DNA from: Hyaloperonospora brassicae
Taxonomy: Eukaryota > Oomycota > Peronosporomycetes > Peronosporales > Peronosporaceae
Direction: 5' to 3'
DNA length: 64,000 nt
Assembly: GCA_947650285.1 (NCBI GenBank)
Contig: CANTFL010001487.1
Span: 124,001 to 188,000 of the forward strand
Part shown: in pieces, positions 20,356 through 30,345 of the stretch
Position numbering within the stretch: position 1 is the first letter of the stretch
How the letters are laid out: every line of letters starts with the position of its first letter
Program-made: the position numbers and the translations under genes
Notes under the pieces: generated by a model
Told to the model about the DNA's origin: nothing
What the model saw: only the letters and a program-made list of their open reading frames with translations
Databases searched by the model: none

Positions 20356-21185
20356 TTCACATCTTTTTTAAGGAGATTGGATAATGGCCGAGCCATGTCT
20401 GCGTAATTTGCACTATACTTGTGTAAGTAATTGGCAAGTCCCATCCACCTACGTAAGTCGTTTTGGTTCTTCGGAACCAACCAATAAATATGGATTCTTC
20501 CTTAGTGAGATTTGCTATAAGACCTCGCTTCCCAACGAAGAGTCCTAATACGGAATCTCTTCTGCACCAAAGGTGCACTTAGACGCGTTGGCGTACAACT
20601 TATTCGCGCGCATGCACTCGACCGTTCATAGCACGACTATGGACAAAGATTTCATCGAAGTATGTCTGTGAATAACATCGGTGAGGTCTGAACAATTGTG
20701 TCACAAGACGATTGAATGTAGCCGGGGCATTTGATAACAAGCCACTCCCAGAGCATACCGCTTGGAGTGCTGACCGCTATCAGCGGAATATCGCTTTCTC
20801 GCATGAGAAGTTGGTAATAACCATCGACTAAGTCGAGCGCACTGTACATTGTAAATCCCACCATATTGTTCTGAAGAACATCCTTCCTCGGAATTGGTGT
20901 CTGAGCCGGGATGGTGGCCGTATTAATCTTATTGTAATCATGAACAATGCGCCACTTTCCATTGATTTTCTATCACAACAATGTTGATGTGGAACGGGGA
21001 GATTTGACCTCACGTACCATTCCTGCCGCGTGATTTGCACGTAAGAAGACATCAATGATATCACACTGTTTCTTTGGTTTAGGCCACTGCCGTGTTACGC
21101 AGTATTTAGTTCCAGTTACTAGGTCAATTTCGTGACGTACACCTCGATCGGGAGGTAAGAAGGACGGTGGGTTGTGACACACCAC
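20356..21185 (-). pseudogene. Reverse transcriptase domain, frameshifted, active site YFDE
   Basis: Family blocks appear in different frames: PPDRGVRHEIDLVTGTKYCV near 21150, DLVDGYYQLLMRESDIPL near 20820 and TYFDEIFVHSRA near 20655. The last is the catalytic box, in which the usual second Asp of YFDD is Glu (codon GAA). Several indels break the frame, so no continuous protein can be made. Confidence 0.8.
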
Positions 21186-22651
21186 GTCCGGAACTCCTTT
21201 ACCAAAGGATATAACGGATCAAGAGGATCCATAAGGATCGAAGATCCACTACGGGCATCCAATGCCGCCTTTGTGTCCTCAAGGACAGACTCGTCCAATA
21301 ACGAGGATGAGTTCAACTCAATATCCGGCCGAATGACCACTAACTCGGATAATTCTCCTTCCTGTAAGGTTTGGCCAAATTCGCCGTCAGACATTTCGTC
21401 TAGTTCAAAGAGATTATCCAAGGATGGAAGAGTCTCAAGACTAACATTGCCATTAATCTAGCCAGTCAACCCATTGACAAGTGTATATAGTGTATTATTA
21501 CTATTATCACTTCGTGACTTCTTAGACGTTGGGCGCTTAACAGTTGCCACCCTAAGCTGGTATTGTTTCCTTAAAGAAACCTTACGCCTCTTAGAGGCCG
21601 GGACAGACGGGTCCCCGTGGTTGCTATTCATCTTAGCACGCTCTATACGAGAGCTCATGCCTTGAACGACATCTGATGAAGTGCTACGTAACTCGAACAC
21701 TTCACCCAGTGGATTTACACGTACCACTTCACGTACAGCATACGGGCCTAGCCCTAAACACTCTGGCTTCTTGCCAATAATGTCATTACCGACATTCATT
21801 GAGGTGCCTCCTCGGCCGCCCTCACTCGGTGGAATTTCGCGTGCCACTTCACGTACATCATTCGGGACTAGCCCTGAACACTCTGGCTTCTCGCCATCAA
21901 TGTCATTACCGACATTCAGTGAGGTGTCACCTCGGACGCCCTCACTCGGTGGGATTTTACGTGCCACCTTACTCACATCAGAGGAATAACATTCTTGATG
22001 TCTCGGCCCTAGGCCAATCATGCCTGAAGCATGCAGTGACTCAGTATCACAACGAGTATCACTCAACGGAGTATAACTCCCCTCACATACGGTGAAAGAG
22101 CTCCGCTCAATATTAATGTCATTGACGTTGGAGTTTGTTAACTCTGACATACCAATGTCCAGCACATTGACATCTTCCGTCAATGTCTCGCGCCAATAGC
22201 GCTTTTGTTTCCTAGCAAAGGTGGGTTGATGACTCTCCAAAGCTTCGCTAGAAACATCGTGCGTTTCTCCTAAGGTCTTAGATCTCCAATCAATCCATGG
22301 CTCATGGCGTTCAAGCCAAGCCATACCCAGGATGAGATCGTATCTCGAATCCAAATTGAGGACAAGACAGCGTTCAATGCTGTCAAAATCCAAAAATTTC
22401 ACACCTAAGTTCAACGGAACTTTAGGCACCGTGACGCGACTACCAGTCGCTAAACGAACGGTGATTGAATCAACCTCATGTGCTTTGAGCGCTTCAGCGT
22501 ATCGCTGACTTCCCTCAAGGGAACGACGTCGAGCATAATCACGTGATAGTCCGGATTCGATTAGGACCGACCAATGCTTCTCAAAGCCTTTGATCTTCGC
22601 CTCGGTGACTAACAATTTAGTCTTGTATCCACGCTCTGTGTTAGTGGGCAC
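21119..22651 (-). pseudogene. Protease region and pol linker
   Basis: The retropepsin is recognised by VLIESGLSRDYARRR (29-43) and DLILGMAWLERHEPWIDW. The catalytic DSG/DTG motif reads ESG, so the key Asp32 position is Glu. A long linker follows with 40-residue tandem repeats (IPPSEG...MNVGNDI) encoded at about 21721-21990. A TAG at 21458-21460 interrupts the frame, which continues as INGNVSLETLPSL to the start of the RT region. Confidence 0.82.
21721..21990 (-). repeat. 120-bp tandem repeat within the pol linker
   Basis: CTCTGGCTTC occurs at 21761 and 21881, and the (G)TGCCAC(T/C)T-type block at 21721, 21841 and 21961, giving an exact 120-bp period over about 2.25 copies. The encoded repeat is 40 residues with REVAREIPPSEG and GNDI motifs. 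Confidence 0.85.
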
Positions 22652-22774
22652 ATATCTCGTAGGGATAAGCCCTGTTTCACTCTACCTTGTAGAGAAGCAA
22701 CAGAACTCAATTCTACCCCAGTAGGGGCCTCGCGCCTACTGGGTGTCGACGTTTCCCCGTGCCATACCAGGTTT

Positions 22775-23768
22775 CTAGTTGTGGCTGGGGTTTCGACCTA
22801 TAGGCGTCGGTTGTTGCTTACGCAAAGGACAAGTGGGGCGCAAGTGTTTAGTGCTTCCGCACATATAACAGCGTTTCCCTTCCTGTCGTTGCTCTGCAAC
22901 ATGAAGCTCCGCTTCACCTCCATCGTCAGCATGGCTGAGTTTCATCGGTTCTGGCTTACAGTAAGCCGAGGTGCTCGCAGAGGTCGCCCTCGCAAAGCTT
23001 GAGTTGTACCTATTCCAACCAAGTCTGGCCGACTTGAAGTTGTGCTCAGCATTTTGAGCGATGCTAACAGCCTCCTCAAAAGTAGAGAAATGGAACCGAA
23101 ACACCTCGGTCCTGGCAACGCCATTACGAAGACCTTTCATGAAGACAGTCACATAGACTGTCTCAGGGAGAGGGTCAGACTGCATAGCAGCCATCAGAGT
23201 TCTCATTTCCTCGACATAGTCCGTTAGCTCATTCTTACCCTGACGGGTAGACAAGAAGCGTGAGCGCACGCGATAGGCCTGGTTAGGCGGCGAAAAAACT
23301 CGCAATAGGTCCAACTTGAGCGAATCCCATGTGGGAAACGCCAAGTCGACCGACGTGCCACACGTCAGAGCCCACTCTCTAGCTCTTCCATCGAGCTTTA
23401 AGATGGCCAGCGAGACCCGCTGATAATCCAGTGAGATAAGGCCAGAGCTCATGGCCATCTCAATATCACGGATCCAGAGGGTCAGGTTTTTCCCCTCCTT
23501 ACCGGAGTAATGTTCAACGTCCACCCTAAGGGGACGAGAATTAGCCTCTTCATTTGGCATCGCCACGTAGCGTGTTGGCATAGCCGACGCTACTTGTTTT
23601 GTACCTGCCCTAAAAGGGCCATTTCATACTGCATGAAGGTCTCGACACGTGCTTTAGCACATCGGGACCTTGTGCAGATAGAAACTCCACATACTCTGGG
23701 CCTACGGCCGCGGTCAGCTTATCAAGCGCGACCTTTTGAGCCTCAGAGAGGGTTGTGGATTTCTCCAT
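22775..23768 (-). pseudogene. Gag with CCHC zinc knuckle, frameshifted N-terminus
   Basis: The original start appears to be the ATG at 23768 (MEKSTTLSEAQKVALDKLTA). The frame is lost near 23640-23600 through indels and a stop. From about 23605 it is open to 22775: a Ty3 gag core (LTLWIRDIEMAM, PTWDSLKLDLLRVF, LTDYVEEMRTLMAAM) and a nucleocapsid knuckle CYMCGSTKHLRPTC with exact CX2CX4HX4C spacing. Gag forms the particle in which reverse transcription occurs. Confidence 0.85.
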
Positions 23769-23808
23769 CCTCACAAAGGATCAGTAGTTATCGACTCAGG
23801 TGTAGATT

Positions 23809-23827
23809 GACTACAAGTGCTATCAAG
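23809..23827 (-). other. Expected primer-binding site position
   Basis: On the minus strand the internal region starts CTTGATAGCACTTGTAG directly after the 5' LTR. It does not start with TGG, which pairs with the CCA end of a mature tRNA in most elements. The primer therefore cannot be named. Confidence 0.4.
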
Positions 23828-24362
23828 TGTAGCGGAGTTACACAGCTCCTTAAGCCAGAGGAAGACTTAACGCTCTTACGAGCAACTTTGGTTCTACGAA
23901 CCCTACTTAAAGAGTCAACAGCTCCGAGAGCTAACGGGTGGTTCAAAGAACCCGACTGAAAGAGTCAACAAGCTCAAAGAGCTTACGGTCCCTGTTCCAG
24001 GGGGACCAAACGATTCAAAGAATTAAACGCACTAAGTGCACAAGGAGTAGCTGCCTTAACAAGGCGTTGCTACTTCCTTACGATCGCAAGACGCCTCAGA
24101 GAGGCACGTGTCTTTTGTTGATCAAAATGAGAACTGAATTTTATTTCTTCTTTTAACCTAAAAGAACACCGTAGAACAAAGTAAATAACCTACTCACTTA
24201 TGTCCTAAATAAACCTATTTGAAGATCTCGTAATCAATGGTTGACAAACATCAGTCTTCAACAATTAAGACTTGTGTTCGAATATTACATTAAAGGGGGA
24301 TCTCATCCCTTGTGTGTACCACACCTATTGTCGACTACCAGTCGACGTGTAACCCCGTTACA
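23828..24362 (-). repeat. 5' LTR (right copy), 535 bp
   Basis: Same length and ends as the left LTR. The observed differences are: GAGTTACACAG versus GAGCTACACAA near the TGTAGC end, and single changes at GATTCAAAGA(A/C), CAAG(G/T)AGTAGC, TCCT(A/G)AAT, ATTT(G/A)AAG and GGGAT(C/T)-type positions. The total is about seven. Confidence 0.93.
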
Positions 24363-24367
24363 ACCTC
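24363..24367. repeat. Target-site duplication, right copy (ACCTC)
   Basis: Matches the five bases before the left LTR (16600-16604). It confirms that both ends belong to one integration event. Confidence 0.85.
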
Positions 24368-26215
24368 CCCACAGGACGTCTACAAGAAGTAGTTTATAAT
24401 TTTTTTATAATGCGGCTAATGTCCCAAACGTTTAAAGCCATCGTAACGAGCTATGTTGTGATGCAGGGCACCACAATCCCAACCTGCTGAGCCTATAGTT
24501 CCGCTTTATCCGCCTAGACCAGTGGGCTGTTTCTTTTACCCGCTCGTGCTTCCAGCACAAAAAATGTGCCTAGTGTGCGAAGATGTCAAATAGAAAACTT
24601 CTCCGGCCAGCTATACCTGGCCGCATACAACAACTTTAAAAATAGCAATGGCGCGACCGATGTGGGATCGCTGTTCCGCAAAATGTGTTTTCCTCCGGTT
24701 CAAAGCAAGACGTGCCCGAACCGCGCCTGAATGCATATATTCCTTTTAATTGCAGATAAATTTTCCCAACTAACTTGGATAACAAATTATCGGCGGTGTG
24801 TAAGTTTACTGAGTTGTGTAATCCCGATTGTATGTTCCATGGCCAGATTCGCGTGCTCCTCGGGACTGATCAACAATGTATTGGTCTTATAAATAGCCAT
24901 CGGCGATACATCTGCAAAAGCGTCCAGCATTTTTGCACCTTTGGAATGTCACGGTGTTAGCAGAGATAATGGCTGTGTCATCGGCTTAATTAGAGACATC
25001 AAAAGTCGCAGTGCTACCTGCGGTTTATATCTGTATGCAACCAATGTCGAATCGCATGCGAAACACCTTATACGCGCTGTCTCAAGTAAAAACTTCTAAA
25101 GGTCATCGGGCAACCTTGGCGGACGCCGCACAGCATTTGAAGATATCTAGAGGGAAATCATTCAAAAAAGACCTGTATGTAGTGTTCTCGTGAAGCGTGA
25201 AGACAAGGTGGCAGATTCCGCCAGAAAATCCATTCACATGAGTACCGCAAAAAAGTCCCCGTAGGATGTCGTACGCTATATCCAAGTCGAACAGGAGAAT
25301 CAGAGCATGGTGCACCAATATGAATTTGCTCGCCTCTATCCTTGCAGCCTCAAATATTTATGTGCTGAGCGATATGTCGTCGAGGCACGAAATTGATTTG
25401 GGCATCATCGACAACGATTGATAATCTATTCCTGGGCTACATAGCGACATTTGTAATGCAAATATGTATTCGCGGTTGAGGAGAGCGATGGGCCAGTAAG
25501 CAAGCAGTCTGGATGGCGTTTTAGATTTATTTTAACACTGACGGTTGGCTACACCAAGAATCAAGGCGTAACCTTACATTTATGTCATCTCGTGTACAAA
25601 CCACCATAATATGTGCCATTTTCGCCGAGTGGACCTTGTAAAGGTATATCAAGTTTATTCGGGGCAAAAACCTATTCGTGATTTTATTATTAATGATCGC
25701 TACAATATTGTCAGCCCCAAATAAGGCTGACATCGCTGCGTCAATAAACACTGGAAGAGTGGAAGCTTGCGCAAAAATATGATCGACTAGAGTTTAATTC
25801 GTATGTGCAGCGTTGCAGTAAGCCGCCCCACTCAGTGAACATGCCATCATCCAATTACCTTTATCGGTCAAAGCCAAAATTCGCGGTGCCACCAATTGTA
25901 AGTACAGTATTGTCTTAAAATTTGGTTGACATGCGCGCAAATACGAAGCGAAGAGTCTTTTCAAGGTTGTACGTATACTGATATAGCAGTTTCTCAAGCT
26001 AACGTCGAGGCCATCGCCGCCATCGCCGCCATCATTCGGCAAATTTGTCTTGAAGTAGTTGAGGAGATACATTGGAAACTTCCATACATAAAAATACCCA
26101 CGTGCTAACGATTTTGTGACGTCGGGTACTCTGACTTTAAATTTGCATCATATACTGCGGGAATTAGGAAGCAAACGAGCTAAACAGTCATTTCGGTATA
26201 TTACAACACAACTCA
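24368..26215. other. Spacer between the Ty3 element and the tRNA array
   Basis: No complete gene is seen. A plus-strand frame ending at 25193 contains KTSKGHRATLADAAQHLKIS, which resembles a helix-turn-helix as found at the N-terminus of transposases. The downstream sequence is too decayed to confirm a DDE domain. A short GCC-ATC-GCC microsatellite lies near 26008-26035. Confidence 0.4.
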
Positions 26216-26840
26216 TACCCCCTCGCTCGCCTCTTCCTTTCGGTCGATTGTAGAGATAGCGTCAAAAACAATACTACGCGCATATGTCACGACTATCTCT
26301 TGCGGTGCTTTTGAAAACAATCCTCGCTTTGTTCGTCATGTCGCGTATGTAGATGAAAAGTTGCGCTTTGACCGATCAAGCCTACATTCACCACGAGGTC
26401 ATCGGTGCGTAACGCTACAAAGCTCATATCAGTGCCGAATACGTGAAGGATGCTGAAGGTGTGCGATGTAGTGAGTGCGGAGAGAAGTGGAGGGCAGTGT
26501 CGGAAAGTGACATTTCGTATCTATCTGGATACAAGATATAGACCGGTTTGGTCTTCTTGAGTAGTGCTCTTTTGTTCAGTAGATGAGGTCGTTCCAGAAT
26601 GTTCTGGGCATAGGTGAACGTGTGGCAGTGTCATAGGCTGCAGCACTGAAAAAGCTCACTTCGCGATCAGAAAGACACTGATGAGGCCGGCGGCGGGGGA
26701 TGAAACGTGTCTGGCACGCGTGCGTACGCAACGTCTTTTTGTGCTTGTTGGTTAGTTTGGTGCAGGCAATGTGTAGCGTTCGTGTTGTGTTTGTGTTTGT
26801 GTGTAGTTTGTGTTTTGGTAGGGCTAATATTGGCATCTGA

Positions 26841-26913
26841 GCGCGGCTGGCGCAATGGATAGCGTATCAGACTTCGAATCTGGGGGTTGCGGGTTCGAGT
26901 CCCGCGTCGCGTA
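26841..26913 (+). tRNA. tRNA-Arg(TCG), copy 1
   Basis: The 73-nt gene folds as a complete cloverleaf: acceptor GCGCGGC/GTCGCGT (two G-U pairs), D stem GCGC/GCGT with loop AATGGATA, anticodon stem TCAGA/TCTGG with loop CTTCGAA (anticodon TCG, reads CGA), a five-base variable loop, T stem GCGGG/CCCGC with loop TTCGAGT, and discriminator A. There is no intron and CCA is not encoded. The nearest downstream run of four T is about 211 nt away (27124); only TTT occurs soon after the gene. Confidence 0.95.
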
Positions 26914-27724
26914 GTCACTTTGTCGAAATCACACCATGTCTGCGGAAGACACCATGCGGCAAACCTGACTGGACGACAACGTCTCGAACGCATTGCTGCA
27001 TGTACTATCCACATACAGAAGAACTGCTTTGTACCACTTCCCACAAGCGCAACTTGAATAACACCAATCCGTCTTCACGGCGATGCGCATACACTCGCTT
27101 CCCACATCTGACGCTCCGATCAATTTTCTCACTTTACACACTATATCATACAGATCGCACAGATCACGTATGTGAGAGGTGGATATCACACCTATTGAAT
27201 GCAAGTGTGGCTTGGCACAGGACCTCTGTTTTGCGTCAATATGTAGCTTTGCAACACACGACCCACGATTGCTCGGACAATTCCAGGCGCCAAACTTCTC
27301 GCCTCCAAAGGCTATTTCGAGCTCGCAAATATGAGTACGTCGTTTATAATGAGTTCAATACAGGCTGGTAGAAACGATCAATGCTCAGATAGCGCATCAG
27401 TTGCGTTGCGCGCCGCCTCACAGATTATGTGTGTCAGGGTGTGAGCCAAGTGTTGCTGGCGTGAACGATCGAAATAGGTGAGAGGAGATGTCGCCGTCCG
27501 ATCGGCTCTGTGCGCGTATTAAATGATGTTCTTGTTGTTAAAACGTAGCGATCAGGCAAGGTGTGTAAGGTGTATGTTGCGAGTTACAAGCAGCAGCCGT
27601 AGTGACGTAGTGTTGCAAGTTACCAGTAGCAGCCGTAGTGATATAGTGTTGCGAGTAGTTTGAAGCGATGATATCGTAGATGAAGTGTTGTGGTGGAGCA
27701 ATGAATACCGTACTTAATCGAATC

Positions 27725-27795
27725 AGCAGATTGGCGCAGTTGTTTAGCATGTCGAACGCCACTCAGTGGGTGTGGGTTCGATTCCCGCTGGGTCA
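27725..27795 (+). repeat. tRNA-like sequence with A and B boxes (first of 13 copies)
   Basis: TGGCGCAGTTG (A box) and GGTTCGATTCC (perfect B box) are spaced as in a tRNA gene, and the T arm (GTGGG/CCCGC) pairs. The acceptor and anticodon stems do not pair, so it is a tRNA pseudogene, a SINE-like head or an internal Pol III promoter. Further copies start at 29441, 31157, 32873, 34589, 36305, 38021, 39737, 41453, 43170, 44887, 46604 and 48305. Copies from 41453 on have TGTGGTCA instead of TGGGTCA at the end. In the diverged last copy the two boxes are kept while five other bases change. Confidence 0.7.
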
Positions 27796-27841
27796 AATTG
27801 ATTGTTGTTGTCCCCTGCGACCTGGTCTTTCGGATGCACCG

Positions 27842-27863
27842 GAGCTTCGAGCACCCGAAGCTC
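27842..27863 (+). repeat. Perfect hairpin downstream of the tRNA-like sequence
   Basis: GAGCTTCG and CGAAGCTC form an 8-bp stem around AGCACC. It lies about 46 bp after the tRNA-like sequence and recurs in every interior unit (for example 29558, 31274, 32990). It is lost in the last, diverged unit. Confidence 0.8.
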
Positions 27864-28556
27864 ATCTACCAATGTAGCAGCACCTTCATTCCACAAAAAC
27901 ATAGCGGAACGTTTACCGAAACGAATTTCCTACCCTTTCGCTCGCCTCTTCCTTTCGGTCGATTGTAGAGATAGCGTCAAAAACAATACTACGCGCATAT
28001 GTCACGACTATCTCTTGCGGTGCTTTTGAAAACAATCCTCGCTTTGTTCGTCATGTCGCGTATGTAGATGAAAAGTTGCGCTTTGACCGATCAAGCCTAC
28101 ATTCACCACGAGGTCATCGGTGCGTAACGCTACAAAGCTCATATCAGTGCCGAATACGTGAAGGATGCTGAAGGTGTGCGATGTAGTGAGTGCGGAGAGA
28201 AGTGGAGGGCAGTGTCGGAAAGTGACATTTCGTATCTATCTGGATACAAGATATAGACCGGTTTAGTCTTCTTGAGTAGTGCTCTTTTGTTCAGTAGATG
28301 AGGTCGTTCCAGAATGTTCTGGGCATAGGTGAACGTGTGGCAGTGTCATAGGCTGCAGCACTGAAAAAGCTCACTTCGCGATCAGAAAGACACTGATGAG
28401 GCCGGCGGCGGGGGATGAAACGTGTCTGGCACGCGTGCGTACGCAACGTCTTTTTGTGCTTGTTGGTTAGTTTGGTGCAGGCAATGTGTAGCGTTCGTGT
28501 TTGTGTTTGTGTTTGTGTGTAGTTTGTGTTTTGGTAGGGCTAATATTGGCATCTGA

Positions 28557-28629
28557 GCGCGGCTGGCGCAATGGATAGCGTATCAGACTTCGAATCTGGG
28601 GGTTGCGGGTTCGAGTCCCGCGTCGCGTA
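28557..28629 (+). tRNA. tRNA-Arg(TCG), copy 2
   Basis: Sequence identical to copy 1, 1716 bp downstream. Confidence 0.95.
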
Positions 28630-30272
28630 GTCACTTTGTCGAAATCACACCATGTCTGCGGAAGACACCATGCGGCAAACCTGACTGGACGACAACGTCT
28701 CGAACGCATTGCTGCATGTACTATCCACATACAGAAGAACTGCTTTGTACCACTTCCCACAAGCGCAACTTGAATAACACCAATCCGTCTTCACGGCGAT
28801 GCGCATACACTCGCTTCCCACATCTGACGCTCCGATCAATTTTCTCACTTTACACACTATATCATACAGATCGCACAGATCACGTATGTGAGAGGTGGAT
28901 ATCACACCTATTGAATGCAAGTGTGGCTTGGCACAGGACCTCTGTTTTGCGTCAATATGTAGCTTTGCAACACACGACCCACGATTGCTCGGACAATTCC
29001 AGGCGCCAAACTTCTCGCCTCCAAAGGCTATTTCGAGCTCGCAAATATGAGTACGTCGTTTATAATGAGTCCAATACAGGCTGGTAGAAACGATCAATGC
29101 TCAGATAGCGCATCAGTTGCGTTGCGCGCCGCCTCACAGATTATGTGTGTCAGGGTGTGAGCCAAGTGTTGCTGGCGTGAACGATCGAAATAGGTGAGAG
29201 GAGATGTCGCCGTCCGATCGGCTCTGTGCGCGTATTAAATGATGTTCTTGTTGTTAAAACGTAGCGATCAGGCAAGGTGTGTAAGGTGTATGTTGCGAGT
29301 TACAAGCAGCAGCCGTAGTGACGTAGTGTTGCAAGTTACCAGTAGCAGCCGTAGTGATATAGTGTTGCGAGTAGTTTGAAGCGATGATATCGTAGATGAA
29401 GTGTTGTGGTGGAGCAATGAATACCGTACTTAATCGAATCAGCAGATTGGCGCAGTTGTTTAGCATGTCGAACGCCACTCAGTGGGTGTGGGTTCGATTC
29501 CCGCTGGGTCAAATTGATTGTTGTTGTCCCCTGCGACCTGGTCTTTCGGATGCACCGGAGCTTCGAGCACCCGAAGCTCATCTACCAATGTAGCAGCACC
29601 TTCATTCCACAAAAACATAGCGGAACGTTTACCGAAACGAATTTCCTACCCTTTCGCTCGCCTCTTCCTTTCGGTCGATTGTAGAGATAGCGTCAAAAAC
29701 AATACTACGCGCATATGTCACGACTATCTCTTGCGGTGCTTTTGAAAACAATCCTCGCTTTGTTCGTCATGTCGCGTATGTAGATGAAAAGTTGCGCTTT
29801 GACCGATCAAGCCTACATTCACCACGAGGTCATCGGTGCGTAACGCTACAAAGCTCATATCAGTGCCGAATACGTGAAGGATGCTGAAGGTGTGCGATGT
29901 AGTGAGTGCGGAGAGAAGTGGAGGGCAGTGTCGGAAAGTGACATTTCGTATCTATCTGGATACAAGATATAGACCGGTTTGGTCTTCTTGAGTAGTGCTC
30001 TTTTGTTCAGTAGATGAGGTCGTTCCAGAATGTTCTGGGCATAGGTGAACGTGTGGCAGTGTCATAGGCTGCAGCACTGAAAAAGCTCACTTCGCGATCA
30101 GAAAGACACTGATGAGGCCAGCGGCGGGGGATGAAACGTGTCTGGCACGCGTGCGTACGCAACGTCTTTTTGTGCTTGTTGGTTAGTTTGGTGCAGGCAA
30201 TGTGTAGCGTTCGTGTTTGTGTTTGTGTTTGTGTGTAGTTTGTGTTTTGGTAGGGCTAATATTGGCATCTGA

Positions 30273-30345
30273 GCGCGGCTGGCGCAATGGATAGCGTATC
30301 AGACTTCGAATCTGGGGGTTGCGGGTTCGAGTCCCGCGTCGCGTA
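30273..30345 (+). tRNA. tRNA-Arg(TCG), copy 3
   Basis: Sequence identical to copy 1. From this unit onward the spacer reads GAGGCCAGCGG instead of GAGGCCGGCGG. Confidence 0.95.

Larger units (their letters stand above)
16605..24362 (-). mobile_element. Ty3/Gypsy LTR retrotransposon, chromodomain type, defective
   Basis: The 7758-bp element is bounded by two 535-bp LTRs and a 5-bp duplication. Coding sense is on the minus strand, in the order gag, protease, reverse transcriptase, RNase H, integrase, chromodomain. That order and the chromodomain place it with chromovirus-like Ty3/Gypsy elements, a type common in oomycetes. The two LTRs differ at about seven positions by eye, so insertion is fairly recent. 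Yet gag-pol carries several in-frame stops and frameshifts, plus active-site substitutions, so it cannot move by itself. A decayed plus-strand reading frame (17246-18543) lies antisense to the 3' end. Confidence 0.95.

Noticed and set aside
25011..25193. Helix-turn-helix-like frame as a transposase gene
   Set aside because: Only about 20 residues resemble a helix-turn-helix, and no DDE domain follows; kept only as a remark in the spacer entry.
27680..27877. Other shared frames in the array unit (65, 75, 74 and 81 codons)
   Set aside because: They cross the tRNA-like sequence or hairpin, change frame when a single base is inserted in units 9-12, and have no protein features.
28645..29097. 150-codon minus-strand frame (and overlapping 123-codon plus-strand frame) repeated in every array unit
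   Set aside because: Repetition follows from the array. In the diverged last unit (47528-47980) most of the base changes alter the residue in the minus frame, including L to R, Y to D, K to E and P to T, so there is no sign of protein-level selection. Both strands are open together, and no motif is present.
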